From Clostridia bacterium (GTDB lineage Bacteria > Bacillota > Clostridia > Oscillospirales > Acutalibacteraceae): 64,000 nucleotides of DNA. The DNA lies in assembly GCA_900766585.1 (NCBI GenBank), contig CAAFVV010000042.1, positions 1 to 64,000 on the forward strand. The letters run 5' to 3'. The first letter of the stretch is position 1. Every line of letters begins with the position of its first letter. This document shows, in pieces, positions 8,569 through 16,538 of the stretch. Made by a program: the position numbers and the translations under genes. Below the pieces are notes generated by a model that saw nothing but the letters and a program-made list of their open reading frames with translations, made no database searches and was not told where the DNA came from.

Positions 8569-9351
8569 TCAGATCACCTTTACATAGCTGTTTTCATACC
8601 GATAAACGAGCCAAACACTGAAGGCACTCAGCACAATGCCGATCGCCAACCAAATGAAGATGTATTTATACTGCGGTGCAGTCTGATAGATCAGAATCTG
8701 CCGCAAAGACTCCATGCAAAAGGCAATGGGATTTCCCTTCAGAAGAATACGGTTATACGGATTGGGCAATCTGGTTTTGATGGAATAGAAAATGCCCGAC
8801 ATATAAAACACCAGACGGAAAAGCGCCTGCATGATATTATAGAGGTCATCCACAAACACACCGAAATGCATCAGGATTGTGCTGATGCCGAAGGTGAGGA
8901 AAAACAGCACAAGAAACACAGGAATAGCATGCAGCATCTGCCAGGTATACGGCAGATGGAAAAACGGCATCAATACCACGATCAGCCCCAGAGAGATCAG
9001 CATTTTCACGCCGTTTTGCATCATGCGGGACATCACCAGAACATATTTCGGCAAATAGACCTTTGAGATGATGCCCGCCTTTCCGCGCACCAGCTTGATG
9101 GAGCCGAGCGCGTTGCGGTTGAAGAAATCCCATATCGTCAGACCGCAGAACACATAGATTGGAAAAGCCTTTTCCGAAGATTTAAATACGATCACCGCGA
9201 TGAACATGTAGACAAGCATGTACAGCAGCGGATCGAGAATCCACCACAGCCAGTTGAGGTATGAGGAGGCCACTTCCGCCTTCAGCGCCGAATTGGCGGA
9301 ATAGCGCGTGTAGCCCCAATACCGTTTGACGTCAGAAAAAAATCGTTTCAT
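8569..9351 (-). CDS. ABC-2 type polysaccharide export permease (Wzm/TagG-like)
   Basis: A 260-residue permease with six predicted transmembrane segments, of the ABC-2 family, and the membrane partner of the ATPase that follows. Typical features are the N-terminal amphipathic region (RYWGYTRYSANSALKAEVAS), a segment LNWLWWILDPLLYM, and a C-terminal pair of helices ending in YRYENSYVKVI. It is the first gene of a three-gene operon behind a strong promoter at 9383-9411. GGGAGG precedes the ATG. Confidence 0.88.
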   Translation of the reverse strand: MKRFFSDVKRYWGYTRYSANSALKAEVASSYLNWLWWILDPLLYMLVYMFIAVIVFKSSEKAFPIYVFCGLTIWDFFNRNALGSIKLVRGKAGIISKVYLPKYVLVMSRMMQNGVKMLISLGLIVVLMPFFHLPYTWQMLHAIPVFLVLFFLTFGISTILMHFGVFVDDLYNIMQALFRLVFYMSGIFYSIKTRLPNPYNRILLKGNPIAFCMESLRQILIYQTAPQYKYIFIWLAIGIVLSAFSVWLVYRYENSYVKVI

Positions 9352-9382
9352 GACAGCCTCCCTGCAAAAAACGGATTGTATG

Positions 9383-9411
9383 AGTATACACCATTTTCAA
9401 AATATTGTCAA
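9383..9411 (-). promoter_or_regulatory. sigma-A promoter for the Wzm-Wzt-LUD operon
   Basis: TTGACA, a 17-bp spacer and TATACT on the minus strand, about 30 bp before the permease start. This is near consensus. Confidence 0.8.
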
Positions 9412-9427
9412 GTTTCCACAGGACAGC

Positions 9428-10066
9428 TCAGCGAAACGGTATGCCGTCCAGACCGAAAAGCGCCGTGCGTGTGACCTGCATCTGCATGTCACGCCCGAGA
9501 AAGACAGACAGCGCCGCACGGATCAGCTGCGGATTGACCGTCTCTGCGCTGCCGCAGGGTAGGGTCACCTCGAGGGTGCACCCCTCCCCGTCTGCCGTCA
9601 GCGCAGGTGCCGCAAGCGCCGGCTTGATGTCCACCGGCTTCATGGTCCCCTTTTTCGTCCGCTTCTCCACCGTCATGGTCGGCTGCTGCAGAAAAGCCGC
9701 CAGCTCCGCTTCGCCGCAGGAAAGGCGGAGACGATAGCGCGCAGAGGTCAGCGCTCCCGGCTTTTGCTCCGCCTCGTGGGCGGAAAGCACCGAAAGCCCC
9801 TCCGGCATAACGGCATTGAGCCGAGCGGCAAGCTCCCCGTCCGGCATATCCTCCTCCAGCCGCAGATCCATCGTCTCGCAAAGTCCCTCATAGCCGAGCG
9901 ACAGCGGCGCGGCAAACGTGATATACGGATGGCGGTTGAAGCCCTCGGTATACCAAAGCGGAATGTCGGCGCGGCGAAGCGCGCGGGTCATCGTCCGCAT
10001 CAGATCGAGGTGGGAAATATATTTTGCCCGTCCGGTCTTGGAAAATTCAATGCGTACGGTCTTCAA
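9428..10066 (-). CDS. TIGR03936-type radical SAM-linked protein (DUF2344)
   Basis: A 212-residue protein of the DUF2344/TIGR03936 family, found next to or fused to a particular B12-binding radical SAM enzyme. The N-terminal signature VRIEFSKTGRAKYISHLDLM and YTEGFNRHPYITFA are diagnostic. I place the start at TTG 10066, because GGAAGGGG lies about 8 nt upstream and the protein then begins MKTVRIEF. The frame upstream is open but has no ribosome site. The gene overlaps the end of the radical SAM gene by 20 bp, indicating coupling. The biochemical role of the pair is not established. Confidence 0.88.
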   Translation of the reverse strand: MKTVRIEFSKTGRAKYISHLDLMRTMTRALRRADIPLWYTEGFNRHPYITFAAPLSLGYEGLCETMDLRLEEDMPDGELAARLNAVMPEGLSVLSAHEAEQKPGALTSARYRLRLSCGEAELAAFLQQPTMTVEKRTKKGTMKPVDIKPALAAPALTADGEGCTLEVTLPCGSAETVNPQLIRAALSVFLGRDMQMQVTRTALFGLDGIPFR

Positions 10067-11894
10067 AACAGACACCCCTTCCGAAGCAGGATGCACCGCA
10101 GCCGGAGCATTTCTCCCGGCAGTTCGGCGTGGTCACGCTCTCGTGTGCGCGCTCGTTTTCGCGAATCAGAAACGCCTTTGTCACGCCGTAGTCAAGATGA
10201 TCCCACGGCAAAATCTCGGTAAATTCCCGCTTCCGGTTGGCATAAAACGCCGGATCAAGCCCGCATTCCCGCATCACGTCCAGCCAGACGTCCAGGTGGA
10301 AGTGCTCGCTCCAGGCGTCGCGCTTGCAGCCGCGGCGGAACGCTTTCTCCATCACACGGCAAAGCCGCCGGTCGCCGCGCGCCAGCACACCCTCCCAAAA
10401 GCTCGTCGAGGGATCGTGGGTATGCAGCGCGATCTTTTTGGTGGTCACGCTTTTGGCCAGCAGCTTCTGCTTTTCGATCAGCTGTTCCCGCGTGTCCATC
10501 GGCTCCCACTGGAAGGGCGTAAACGGCTTCGGCACAAAGCAGGACACGCTGACCGACACCGTGACGCCCTTGCCGCGGGGCTTGTCCGGATTCTGATAAT
10601 ACGCGTTGACAATGCGCTGCCCAAGCTCGGCAATGCCGACAATATCCTCCTCCGTCTCCGTCGGAAGCCCCATCATAAAATACAGCTTCACCGCCGTCCA
10701 GCCGCCTGAAAACGCCTTGGCGGTCGTGCGCATGATCTCGTCCTCGGTAACGTTTTTGTTGATCGCGTCCCGCAGCCGCTGCGTTCCCGCCTCGGGGGCA
10801 AACGTCAGCCCGCTGCGGCGCAGCACATTGAGCTGATTGGCAAGCTCCTCGGAAAAGCCGTCCACCCGCAGCGACGGCAGGGAGATATTCGTCTTTTTCT
10901 TCTCTGCCCAGTCGAGCAGACGGGGCAAAAGCTCGGTCAGCTTCGTATAATCGCTCGTGGACAGCGAGGAGAGCGAAAACTCCTCATACCCCGTCGATTC
11001 GCACAGAGCGCGGCTCTGCCGGTCAATGGTGCCGACGGATTTTTCCCGCACGGGGCGATAGATAAAGCCCGCCTGACAGAAGCGGCAGCCGCGGATACAG
11101 CCGCGGAAGATCTCGCTCATAAAGCGGTCATGCACGATATCGGTAAACGGCACGACAAAGGATTCGGGATAGTAGCAGGTGTCGAGATCCGCTATGATGC
11201 GCTTTTTCACCCGTTCGGGCGCGCCGTCTGTCGGCACAATCGAACGGATCCTCCCGTCCTCCTCATAGCTGACGGTATACAGAGACGGCACATACACGCC
11301 CTCGATCTGCGCCGCCTCGCGCAGAAACTGCGCCTTATTGTAGCCGTTTTTGCGGTGCTCTTTATACAGGTCGATCAGCTCGAGATCGACCTCCTCGCCC
11401 TCGCCGAGGAAGAACACATCCACAAAATCCGCGATCGGCTCGGGATTGCAGGTGCACGGTCCGCCCGCCACCACCAGCGGATACCGCTCGTCGCGCTCCT
11501 CTGCGCGCAGCGGCAGCCCGGCAAGGTCCAGCATATTCAGCACGGCGGTATAGCTCATCTCATATTGCAGCGTAAACCCGATAAAATCAAACATGTTGAT
11601 CGGGTCGCGGCTCTCGAGCGCAAACAACGGCAGCTGCCGCTCCCGCATCAGCTGCTCCATATCCGTATCGGGCATAAACACACGCTCGCACCAGATATCC
11701 TCCCGCTGATTGAACAGCCCGTAGAGGATCTTCATCCCGAGATGGGACATCCCCACCTCATACAGATCCGGAAAACAAAAGGCAAACCGCACCGAAACGG
11801 CCGCCGGGTCTTTGACAACGCTGTTTAATTCTCCGCCGCTGTATCGCGCAGGCTTCTGTACCTGCGAAAACAGCTCGTCCCATGCATATTCCAC
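10047..11894 (-). CDS. TIGR03960-family B12-binding radical SAM protein
   Basis: A 615-residue radical SAM protein of the TIGR03960 type. An N-terminal cobalamin-binding-like region is followed by the radical SAM cluster FRGCIRGCRFCQAGF (C-x3-C-x2-C) and a C-terminal region ending in Cys-rich CREKCSGCGASCFG. The start is set at GTG 11894, since AAAGGAGG lies 6 nt upstream; an ATG two codons earlier touches the ribosome site directly. The partner DUF2344 gene overlaps its 3' end. The substrate is unknown. The promoter at 11929-11957 is well formed. Confidence 0.9.
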   Translation of the reverse strand: MEYAWDELFSQVQKPARYSGGELNSVVKDPAAVSVRFAFCFPDLYEVGMSHLGMKILYGLFNQREDIWCERVFMPDTDMEQLMRERQLPLFALESRDPINMFDFIGFTLQYEMSYTAVLNMLDLAGLPLRAEERDERYPLVVAGGPCTCNPEPIADFVDVFFLGEGEEVDLELIDLYKEHRKNGYNKAQFLREAAQIEGVYVPSLYTVSYEEDGRIRSIVPTDGAPERVKKRIIADLDTCYYPESFVVPFTDIVHDRFMSEIFRGCIRGCRFCQAGFIYRPVREKSVGTIDRQSRALCESTGYEEFSLSSLSTSDYTKLTELLPRLLDWAEKKKTNISLPSLRVDGFSEELANQLNVLRRSGLTFAPEAGTQRLRDAINKNVTEDEIMRTTAKAFSGGWTAVKLYFMMGLPTETEEDIVGIAELGQRIVNAYYQNPDKPRGKGVTVSVSVSCFVPKPFTPFQWEPMDTREQLIEKQKLLAKSVTTKKIALHTHDPSTSFWEGVLARGDRRLCRVMEKAFRRGCKRDAWSEHFHLDVWLDVMRECGLDPAFYANRKREFTEILPWDHLDYGVTKAFLIRENERAHESVTTPNCREKCSGCGASCFGRGVCFEDRTH

Positions 11895-11928
11895 GCACAT
11901 CCTCCTTTGCAGACGTCCATACCTGTAT

Positions 11929-11957
11929 ATCATACCGCATTTTCTGCCGTTTTTCAA
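11929..11957 (-). promoter_or_regulatory. sigma-A promoter for the radical SAM pair
   Basis: TTGAAA, a 17-bp spacer and TATGAT on the minus strand, overlapping the final codons of the peptidase gene at 11954. Confidence 0.7.
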
Positions 11958-12541
11958 TCGTTTTCGCCGAAAAACAGCCAAACCGTCAAATAAACCGCCG
12001 TCACAAGCAAACTGACATTATATCCGGAGGAAAAAAGCACAAGAAATGCGCCTGTATACAAAAGCAGCAGACAGCCCACGGTCAGGCAGCGGCAAACGTC
12101 TGCGGCGCGGGACGGCGATATATGTAAAGCTAAACAGCTATACAGTATCTGTCCGCCGTCCAGCATGGACAGAGGAAGCAGATTGAACACGGCAAGTCCC
12201 AGATGGACGCTGCCGATCGCGGGGCAGCGGAAAAGAAAGGCGGCTGCCGCCCCGAGAAAATTCATGAGCGGCCCTGCCGCCGACACGGCGATATTCTGCC
12301 GATAGGACAGCGTGCAGGCGTCGTCCTGCTCCATGCGGATCCCGAACGCCCCCAGCGTCACCGCGCGCGGGCGGGCACCGCAAAGCGCCATAGCCAGAAT
12401 ATGTCCGCTCTCATGCCAAAACGCCGCTGCGACACAGCGGCCGACCGGCGCTGCCGCCGGAGCGGACAACAGCACCACCAAAAGCGCGGGAAACAGCGGA
12501 CTGAGCTGCCAGCGGACGCCGCCGAGCCGTACGCTCAGCAC
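11954..12541 (-). CDS. M50 site-2 protease, SpoIVFB-like
   Basis: A 195-residue intramembrane zinc protease of family M50. It has H43-E44-x-x-H47 (HESGH) within a membrane segment and the second motif NLLPLSMLDGG, whose Asp128 completes the metal site. About six hydrophobic segments are present. It is short compared with SpoIVFB (about 290 residues) and lacks a CBS domain. Start is GTG 12541, overlapping the previous gene by 7 bp with GGAGA upstream. Lying directly downstream of spoIVA and a one-helix protein, it is a good candidate for the protease that activates pro-sigma-K in the mother cell (inference). Confidence 0.8.
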   Translation of the reverse strand: MLSVRLGGVRWQLSPLFPALLVVLLSAPAAAPVGRCVAAAFWHESGHILAMALCGARPRAVTLGAFGIRMEQDDACTLSYRQNIAVSAAGPLMNFLGAAAAFLFRCPAIGSVHLGLAVFNLLPLSMLDGGQILYSCLALHISPSRAADVCRCLTVGCLLLLYTGAFLVLFSSGYNVSLLVTAVYLTVWLFFGEND

Positions 12542-12879
12542 ACGGTCTCCGAGCCGGTCGCCGCCGCAGTACTGCCGGTTGAAGATGCAGCGGTATCGGT
12601 CACAGCCGCCGTCGTTTCGGTCACGATCGGCTTGACGGTCGTGACTGTCGTATGGGTTGTGCCATACAGCCTGACCGACATATCCGTCATAAAGCGGTCA
12701 TCATCCAGTGCCCCGCCGACCGTACCGCAAAACCACTGAAACGCCCCGCCGCCGATCAGGCGAAGCAGCAGCGTAAGCAGCAAAAACACGGCGCAGAATA
12801 CCCCCTGTGCCGCCATGATCCGCCATGCACCGTCCTTTTTTTCACTTGTCTCCTCCGACGGCGCGTTTTTCTTCTCCAT
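12535..12879 (-). CDS. single-pass membrane protein, possible SpoIVFA-like partner
   Basis: A 114-residue protein with a charged N-terminus (about 18 residues), one transmembrane segment (about 24-46) and a Thr/Ser/Ala-rich tail after residue 68. No enzyme motif or LytM domain is present. It precedes and overlaps the M50 protease, the same order as spoIVFA-spoIVFB, and GGAGGAG precedes the ATG. SpoIVFA is usually more than twice as long, so this could be a minimal form or an unrelated membrane protein. The tail would face the intermembrane space if the N-terminus is in the mother-cell cytosol. Confidence 0.55.
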   Translation of the reverse strand: MEKKNAPSEETSEKKDGAWRIMAAQGVFCAVFLLLTLLLRLIGGGAFQWFCGTVGGALDDDRFMTDMSVRLYGTTHTTVTTVKPIVTETTAAVTDTAASSTGSTAAATGSETVC

Positions 12880-12900
12880 AATATCTCCTCCAAATTGTAA

Positions 12901-12927
12901 AGCCCCTTCGTTTTACACGAAGGGGCT
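12901..12927 (-). terminator. hairpin after spoIVA
   Basis: A 10-bp perfect stem (AGCCCCTTCG) with a 7-nt loop, 12 bp past the spoIVA stop. The T-run is short (CTTTACAATTT), so partial read-through into the protease genes is possible. Confidence 0.6.
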
Positions 12928-12938
12928 GACATTCCGGC

Positions 12939-14417
12939 TTACACAATGATGCAGATCAACCCGCTGCATCCCTCGTTGATGATCCGTTCCACGGTCTCCT
13001 TGATCTTCAGCCGCGCATCCGTCGGCATCCGGTACAGCTTGCTGTGCAGCCCCTCGTTGACGAGTCCGTAGAGCGAGGTACCGAAGATGTTCGACTCCCA
13101 GATCTTCGACGGGCTCTCCTCAAATTCCCGCAGCAGATAACTGACCAGCTCCTCCGACTGCTTTTCGCTGCCGACGATCGGCGAGACCTCGGTGGCAATC
13201 GTTGCTTTCATCATATGGATTGACGGCGCCTCGGCGCGCAGACGGATGCCGTAGCGGCCGCTCTGCTTGATGATCTCCGGCTCCTCGAGCGTCATCTCCT
13301 CCATGGCAGGCATCACGATGCCGTAGCCGGTGGCCTCCACCTCCTCGAGTGCCGGACGGATCTTCTCGTATTTTTCTCGGACGGCTGCCAGTTCAAGCAT
13401 CTGCTTCATCAGCGCCGCCTCATCCGGGATCTCCAGTCCGGTCGTGTCGCTGAGCACCTGATAGAACAGCTCCGGCAAAAGGGTCACACACAGCGTTCCG
13501 CCGCCGCGGTCGAGCGCGGTCGCCGTCAGCTGTGCGGACTCAATATGCGGGCATTCCCGCAGTCCGGCGGCGATATCCTCAAGCTGGCAGACACGCTCCC
13601 GTCCGGCTGCGGCATCGCAGAGCGCCCCCATCACCGAACGGCGGACAGGATCGTCGGCGGGCAGGCGAAGAAGCCAGCGCGGCAGCTCGACATCGACCTC
13701 TTTAAGCGGGAATTGCCGCAGGATCTGTTCGAGGATCGCGAGCATATCCTCCTCGCCCATATCTAGGCAGTTGACCGGACAGACCGGCACGCCGTAGCGC
13801 TTGGTCAGCTCCCGCCCGAGCGCCACCGACGTCGGCGATGTCGGCTCAAGCACGTTGAGCAGCACGACAAACGGCTTGTTAAGCGCCGTCAGCTCGTCGA
13901 TAACCCGCTTTTCCGCCTCGGCGTATTCCTCGCGCGGAATATCCGTGATACTGCCGTCGGTCGTCACCACAAGCCCGATCGTCGAGTGCTCGGTGATAAC
14001 CTTTTTTGTCCCCAGCTCCGCCGCCATATTAAACGGCACCTCTTCGTCAAACCACGGCGTTTTCACCATGCGCGGCGCGTTGTCTTCAAGATAGCCGAGC
14101 GCAGACGGGACGATATAGCCCACACAGTCGATCAGCCGTACCTGCATGGAGGTCTTGCCGTCGATCGCAACCGCAGCGCCCTCCTCGGGGATAAATTTCG
14201 GCTCTGTGGTCATAATGGTCTTTCCCGCCGAGGACTGCGGCAGCTCATCGGTCGCCCGCTCGCGCTTATAGGTGCTCTCCATATGCGGAATGACCATCGT
14301 ATCCATAAACCGCTTGATAAAGGTGGATTTTCCCGTGCGCACCGGGCCGACGACACCGATATAGATATCGCCCCCCGTGCGCGCGGCAATGTCGCTGTAA
14401 ATATTGCTCTGACTCAT
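12939..14417 (-). CDS. spoIVA: stage IV sporulation protein A
   Basis: A 492-residue protein, the same length as SpoIVA of Bacillus subtilis. SpoIVA is the ATPase that polymerises on the forespore surface and forms the base of the spore coat. Walker A is GPVRTGKST at residues 24-32. The middle domain and the conserved C-terminus (KETVERIINEGCSGLICIIV) match the family; the C-terminal residues bind SpoVM and membrane. The ATG at 14417 has AGAGG about 9 nt upstream; a frame open to 14546 is not used because it contains the sigma-E promoter. This is strong evidence that the organism, or a close ancestor, forms endospores. Confidence 0.96.
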   Translation of the reverse strand: MSQSNIYSDIAARTGGDIYIGVVGPVRTGKSTFIKRFMDTMVIPHMESTYKRERATDELPQSSAGKTIMTTEPKFIPEEGAAVAIDGKTSMQVRLIDCVGYIVPSALGYLEDNAPRMVKTPWFDEEVPFNMAAELGTKKVITEHSTIGLVVTTDGSITDIPREEYAEAEKRVIDELTALNKPFVVLLNVLEPTSPTSVALGRELTKRYGVPVCPVNCLDMGEEDMLAILEQILRQFPLKEVDVELPRWLLRLPADDPVRRSVMGALCDAAAGRERVCQLEDIAAGLRECPHIESAQLTATALDRGGGTLCVTLLPELFYQVLSDTTGLEIPDEAALMKQMLELAAVREKYEKIRPALEEVEATGYGIVMPAMEEMTLEEPEIIKQSGRYGIRLRAEAPSIHMMKATIATEVSPIVGSEKQSEELVSYLLREFEESPSKIWESNIFGTSLYGLVNEGLHSKLYRMPTDARLKIKETVERIINEGCSGLICIIV

Positions 14418-14473
14418 TGGCGCCATCCTCTTTTCCCTTGATCGGCATTTTGTCCCGCCGGTATTCTTGGTAA

Positions 14474-14502
14474 AGCGTATGACGCCGCCGCCGCGATTAT
14501 GA
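14474..14502 (-). promoter_or_regulatory. sigma-E-type promoter for spoIVA
   Basis: On the minus strand TCATAAT (matches KMATAWW) is followed after 14 bp by CATACGCT (7 of 8 against CATACAHT). This agrees with the mother-cell sigma-E consensus and lies about 57 bp before the spoIVA ATG. Confidence 0.7.
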
Positions 14503-14518
14503 CAGCTTTTCCCCGCGC

Positions 14519-14560
14519 AAAAAGCCGCCGGCGGACCGAAGACCATCCGACGGCGGTTTT
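14519..14560 (-). terminator. terminator after the XRE gene
   Basis: An imperfect G/C-rich hairpin (CCGCCG against CCGGCGG with inner TCGGA/TCCG), followed on the minus strand by T5. It should insulate spoIVA from the regulator gene. Confidence 0.6.
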
Positions 14561-14600
14561 CGCAGAAACAGAGCGGACAGGCGCGTATTCCCGAAACGGA

Positions 14601-15110
14601 TTATCCCCTTTTCCGGGTCAACTCGAACCCGACAACACCAGCAATAAAAACAAGCGGTGCCGCCCGCACGAATCCGTATTCAAACACATGGAACGCCGCG
14701 CCGAACACGGCGGTCTCGGGATCGCTGTAATCCCAGCTTTGATACGGACTTTGCCAGAGCAGAAGCAGAACGGATACGGCGGCAATCCCCCCGCACAGCA
14801 AGATACACAGCCAGTGAAGCAGGCTTCGTCTCCTGTCCTTTCGCCGGGCAAGCTCCCCGTTGATCTCCGCCAGCTTTTCGGCGATGACCGCCAGCTCGTC
14901 CTGCCTGATCTCTGTCACGTTCTCACCCAGTAAAACGCTGACCGGCGTTTCCAGCTCCTCGGACAGCCGGATCAGCAGATTTGCATCCGGCACAGACAAT
15001 CCCTGCTCCCATTTGGAAACGGTTTGCCGCACCACATTCAGCCTGACGGCAAGCTCCTCCTGCGAAAGCCCCTTCGCCTTTCGGACAGCCCGAATATTTT
15101 CACTCAGCAT
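14601..15110 (-). CDS. XRE-family regulator with two membrane segments
   Basis: A 169-residue protein. Residues 1-62 are a helix-turn-helix of the Cro/C1 type (GLSQEELAVRLNVVRQTVSKWEQG). A short charged linker and two hydrophobic segments follow (about 98-120 and 145-163), leaving about 25 residues outside the membrane. Such membrane-tethered XRE proteins are common in Clostridia; their targets are usually unknown. GGAAGGGAG precedes the ATG and a good promoter lies at 15143-15171. No operator-like repeat was seen at its own promoter. Confidence 0.85.
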   Translation of the reverse strand: MLSENIRAVRKAKGLSQEELAVRLNVVRQTVSKWEQGLSVPDANLLIRLSEELETPVSVLLGENVTEIRQDELAVIAEKLAEINGELARRKDRRRSLLHWLCILLCGGIAAVSVLLLLWQSPYQSWDYSDPETAVFGAAFHVFEYGFVRAAPLVFIAGVVGFELTRKRG

Positions 15111-15142
15111 GATCGGTACACTCCCTTCCGTTTATGTCGTCC

Positions 15143-15171
15143 AGTATAGCCAAAACAGCCCGTTGCCGCAA
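15143..15171 (-). promoter_or_regulatory. sigma-A promoter for the XRE gene
   Basis: TTGCGG, a 17-bp spacer and TATACT on the minus strand. A small hairpin (CGTTGC/GCAACG, 15161-15177) overlaps the -35 and may act as a terminator for the ABC operon upstream. Confidence 0.7.
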
Positions 15172-15205
15172 GCAACGCTTTTTACCATAAACGGTCCGGC
15201 GAGCA

Positions 15206-15781
15206 TTATCCCCATTCTCCGAAGGCAATCCGCCGTGCCGAAAGCGCCTCCGCCTCCTCCGGGCGGTGGGTGATCAGCAGGACCGGGCGATCGCTGTACT
15301 GCCGGCGGATCTGCACGCAGAGCTTCCCCCACAGCGATTCATCCAGCCCCGTAAACGGCTCGTCGAGCAGCAGCACATCCCCGTCATAGGCCAGAGCGCG
15401 GGCGATGGCGGCGCGGCGCGCCATGCCGCCGGACAGCGCCGCCGGACGCAGCGCCGACGCCTCGGTCAGCTCTGTAACCTCCAATGCGGCACGAACGCGC
15501 TCCCGTGCCCCCTCCGTCAGCGGCAGCGCCACGTTTTCCTCCACGGTACACCACGGCAGCAACGCGTTTTCCTGAAAGACGGTGCTGCACCGTCCGACAC
15601 CGCGGATATGTCCGCTCTGCGGCGTCAAAAGCCCACAAACCAGCCGCATAAATGTGCTTTTCCCGCATCCGGAGGGGCCGTACAGGCAGACGACCTCGCC
15701 GTCCGCCACGGTCAGTGAAGCATGGGAGATCACCGGCCGTTCTCCGCGTGAAAAGCAGAGATCTGTCACTTCAATTGCCAT
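15206..15781 (-). CDS. NitT/TauT-type ABC importer ATPase
   Basis: A 191-residue ATPase of the SsuB/TauB/NrtD group. All sites are present: Walker A GPSGCGKST, Q-loop VFQENALLPW, signature LSGGMARRAAIARAL, Walker B DVLLLDEP and H-loop LLITHR. It is about 50 residues shorter than usual at the C-terminus. The start overlaps the permease gene by 11 bp with GAGGGGGAG just upstream. It is the last gene of a four-gene unit with a Crp/Fnr regulator. The transported molecule (sulfonate, nitrate, thiamine precursor or other) cannot be told from the ATPase. Confidence 0.88.
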   Translation of the reverse strand: MAIEVTDLCFSRGERPVISHASLTVADGEVVCLYGPSGCGKSTFMRLVCGLLTPQSGHIRGVGRCSTVFQENALLPWCTVEENVALPLTEGARERVRAALEVTELTEASALRPAALSGGMARRAAIARALAYDGDVLLLDEPFTGLDESLWGKLCVQIRRQYSDRPVLLITHRPEEAEALSARRIAFGEWG

Positions 15782-16538
15782 GCGTCTCCCCCTCTCCGTG
15801 ACCCGAAACTACCGCCTTGAGCAGCTTTTCCAAAATAAGGCTGAGCACCACCACGACCGCCGTCCAGGCGAATACCTCCGGCGTTTCCAGATAGAGCTTT
15901 GCCTCCTGCAGCATACGCCCGACCGAACCGTAGGGGCGGCAGATCACCTCGGCGGCAATGCCGGATTTCCAGGCAAGTCCCATCGCATTGACGCATGCCG
16001 TGCGAAAAAAAGGCAGCACGGCGGGCAGGCGTACCCGCAGAAGCGTTTTTTTCCACCCGAGCCGGTAAACAGCTGCCATATCCAGAAGCGAGCGATCGAT
16101 CTCCGCCAGCCCCGATTCCACGCCGCTCCACACGAGCGGCAGCACCATCAGCACTACCATACAGGTCGGCAGCAGGTTCGTCGGAATCCAGATCAGCGCC
16201 AGAATAATAAACGACGCCACCGGAACGGCGCGGATTCCATGGCGCAGCGGACGCAGCAAAAGCGCCGCGATCCGCAGATGAAACGTCAGAAACGCCAGAC
16301 AAACGCCGGCTGCCGTGCCGATGAAGAAGCCGGACAGGATCCGCAGCAGCGTTTTTCCGACCGCCTGCCAAAATGCCGCCGTCAACGCCAAGCGGCAGAG
16401 CGTCTGCCCCACAAGGAGCGGTCCCGGCAGCAACAGCACCTGCCCCACTGCCAGAGAGAGCAGCTCCCACAGCGTCAGCCAAAAGGCGGCGACCGCCAAA
16501 ACGCACGCCGCCGCCTTTCCCTTATTACTCAGCCACAT
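15771..16538 (-). CDS. NitT/TauT-type ABC importer permease
   Basis: A 255-residue permease with about six membrane segments and the family coupling loop, seen as ESGLAEIDRSLLDMAAVYRLG. It is homologous to SsuC/TauC. It overlaps the end of the binding-protein gene by 14 bp and the start of the ATPase gene by 11 bp, so the three importer genes are translationally linked. No independent ribosome site stands out before the ATG. Confidence 0.88.
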   Translation of the reverse strand: MWLSNKGKAAACVLAVAAFWLTLWELLSLAVGQVLLLPGPLLVGQTLCRLALTAAFWQAVGKTLLRILSGFFIGTAAGVCLAFLTFHLRIAALLLRPLRHGIRAVPVASFIILALIWIPTNLLPTCMVVLMVLPLVWSGVESGLAEIDRSLLDMAAVYRLGWKKTLLRVRLPAVLPFFRTACVNAMGLAWKSGIAAEVICRPYGSVGRMLQEAKLYLETPEVFAWTAVVVVLSLILEKLLKAVVSGHGEGETHGN

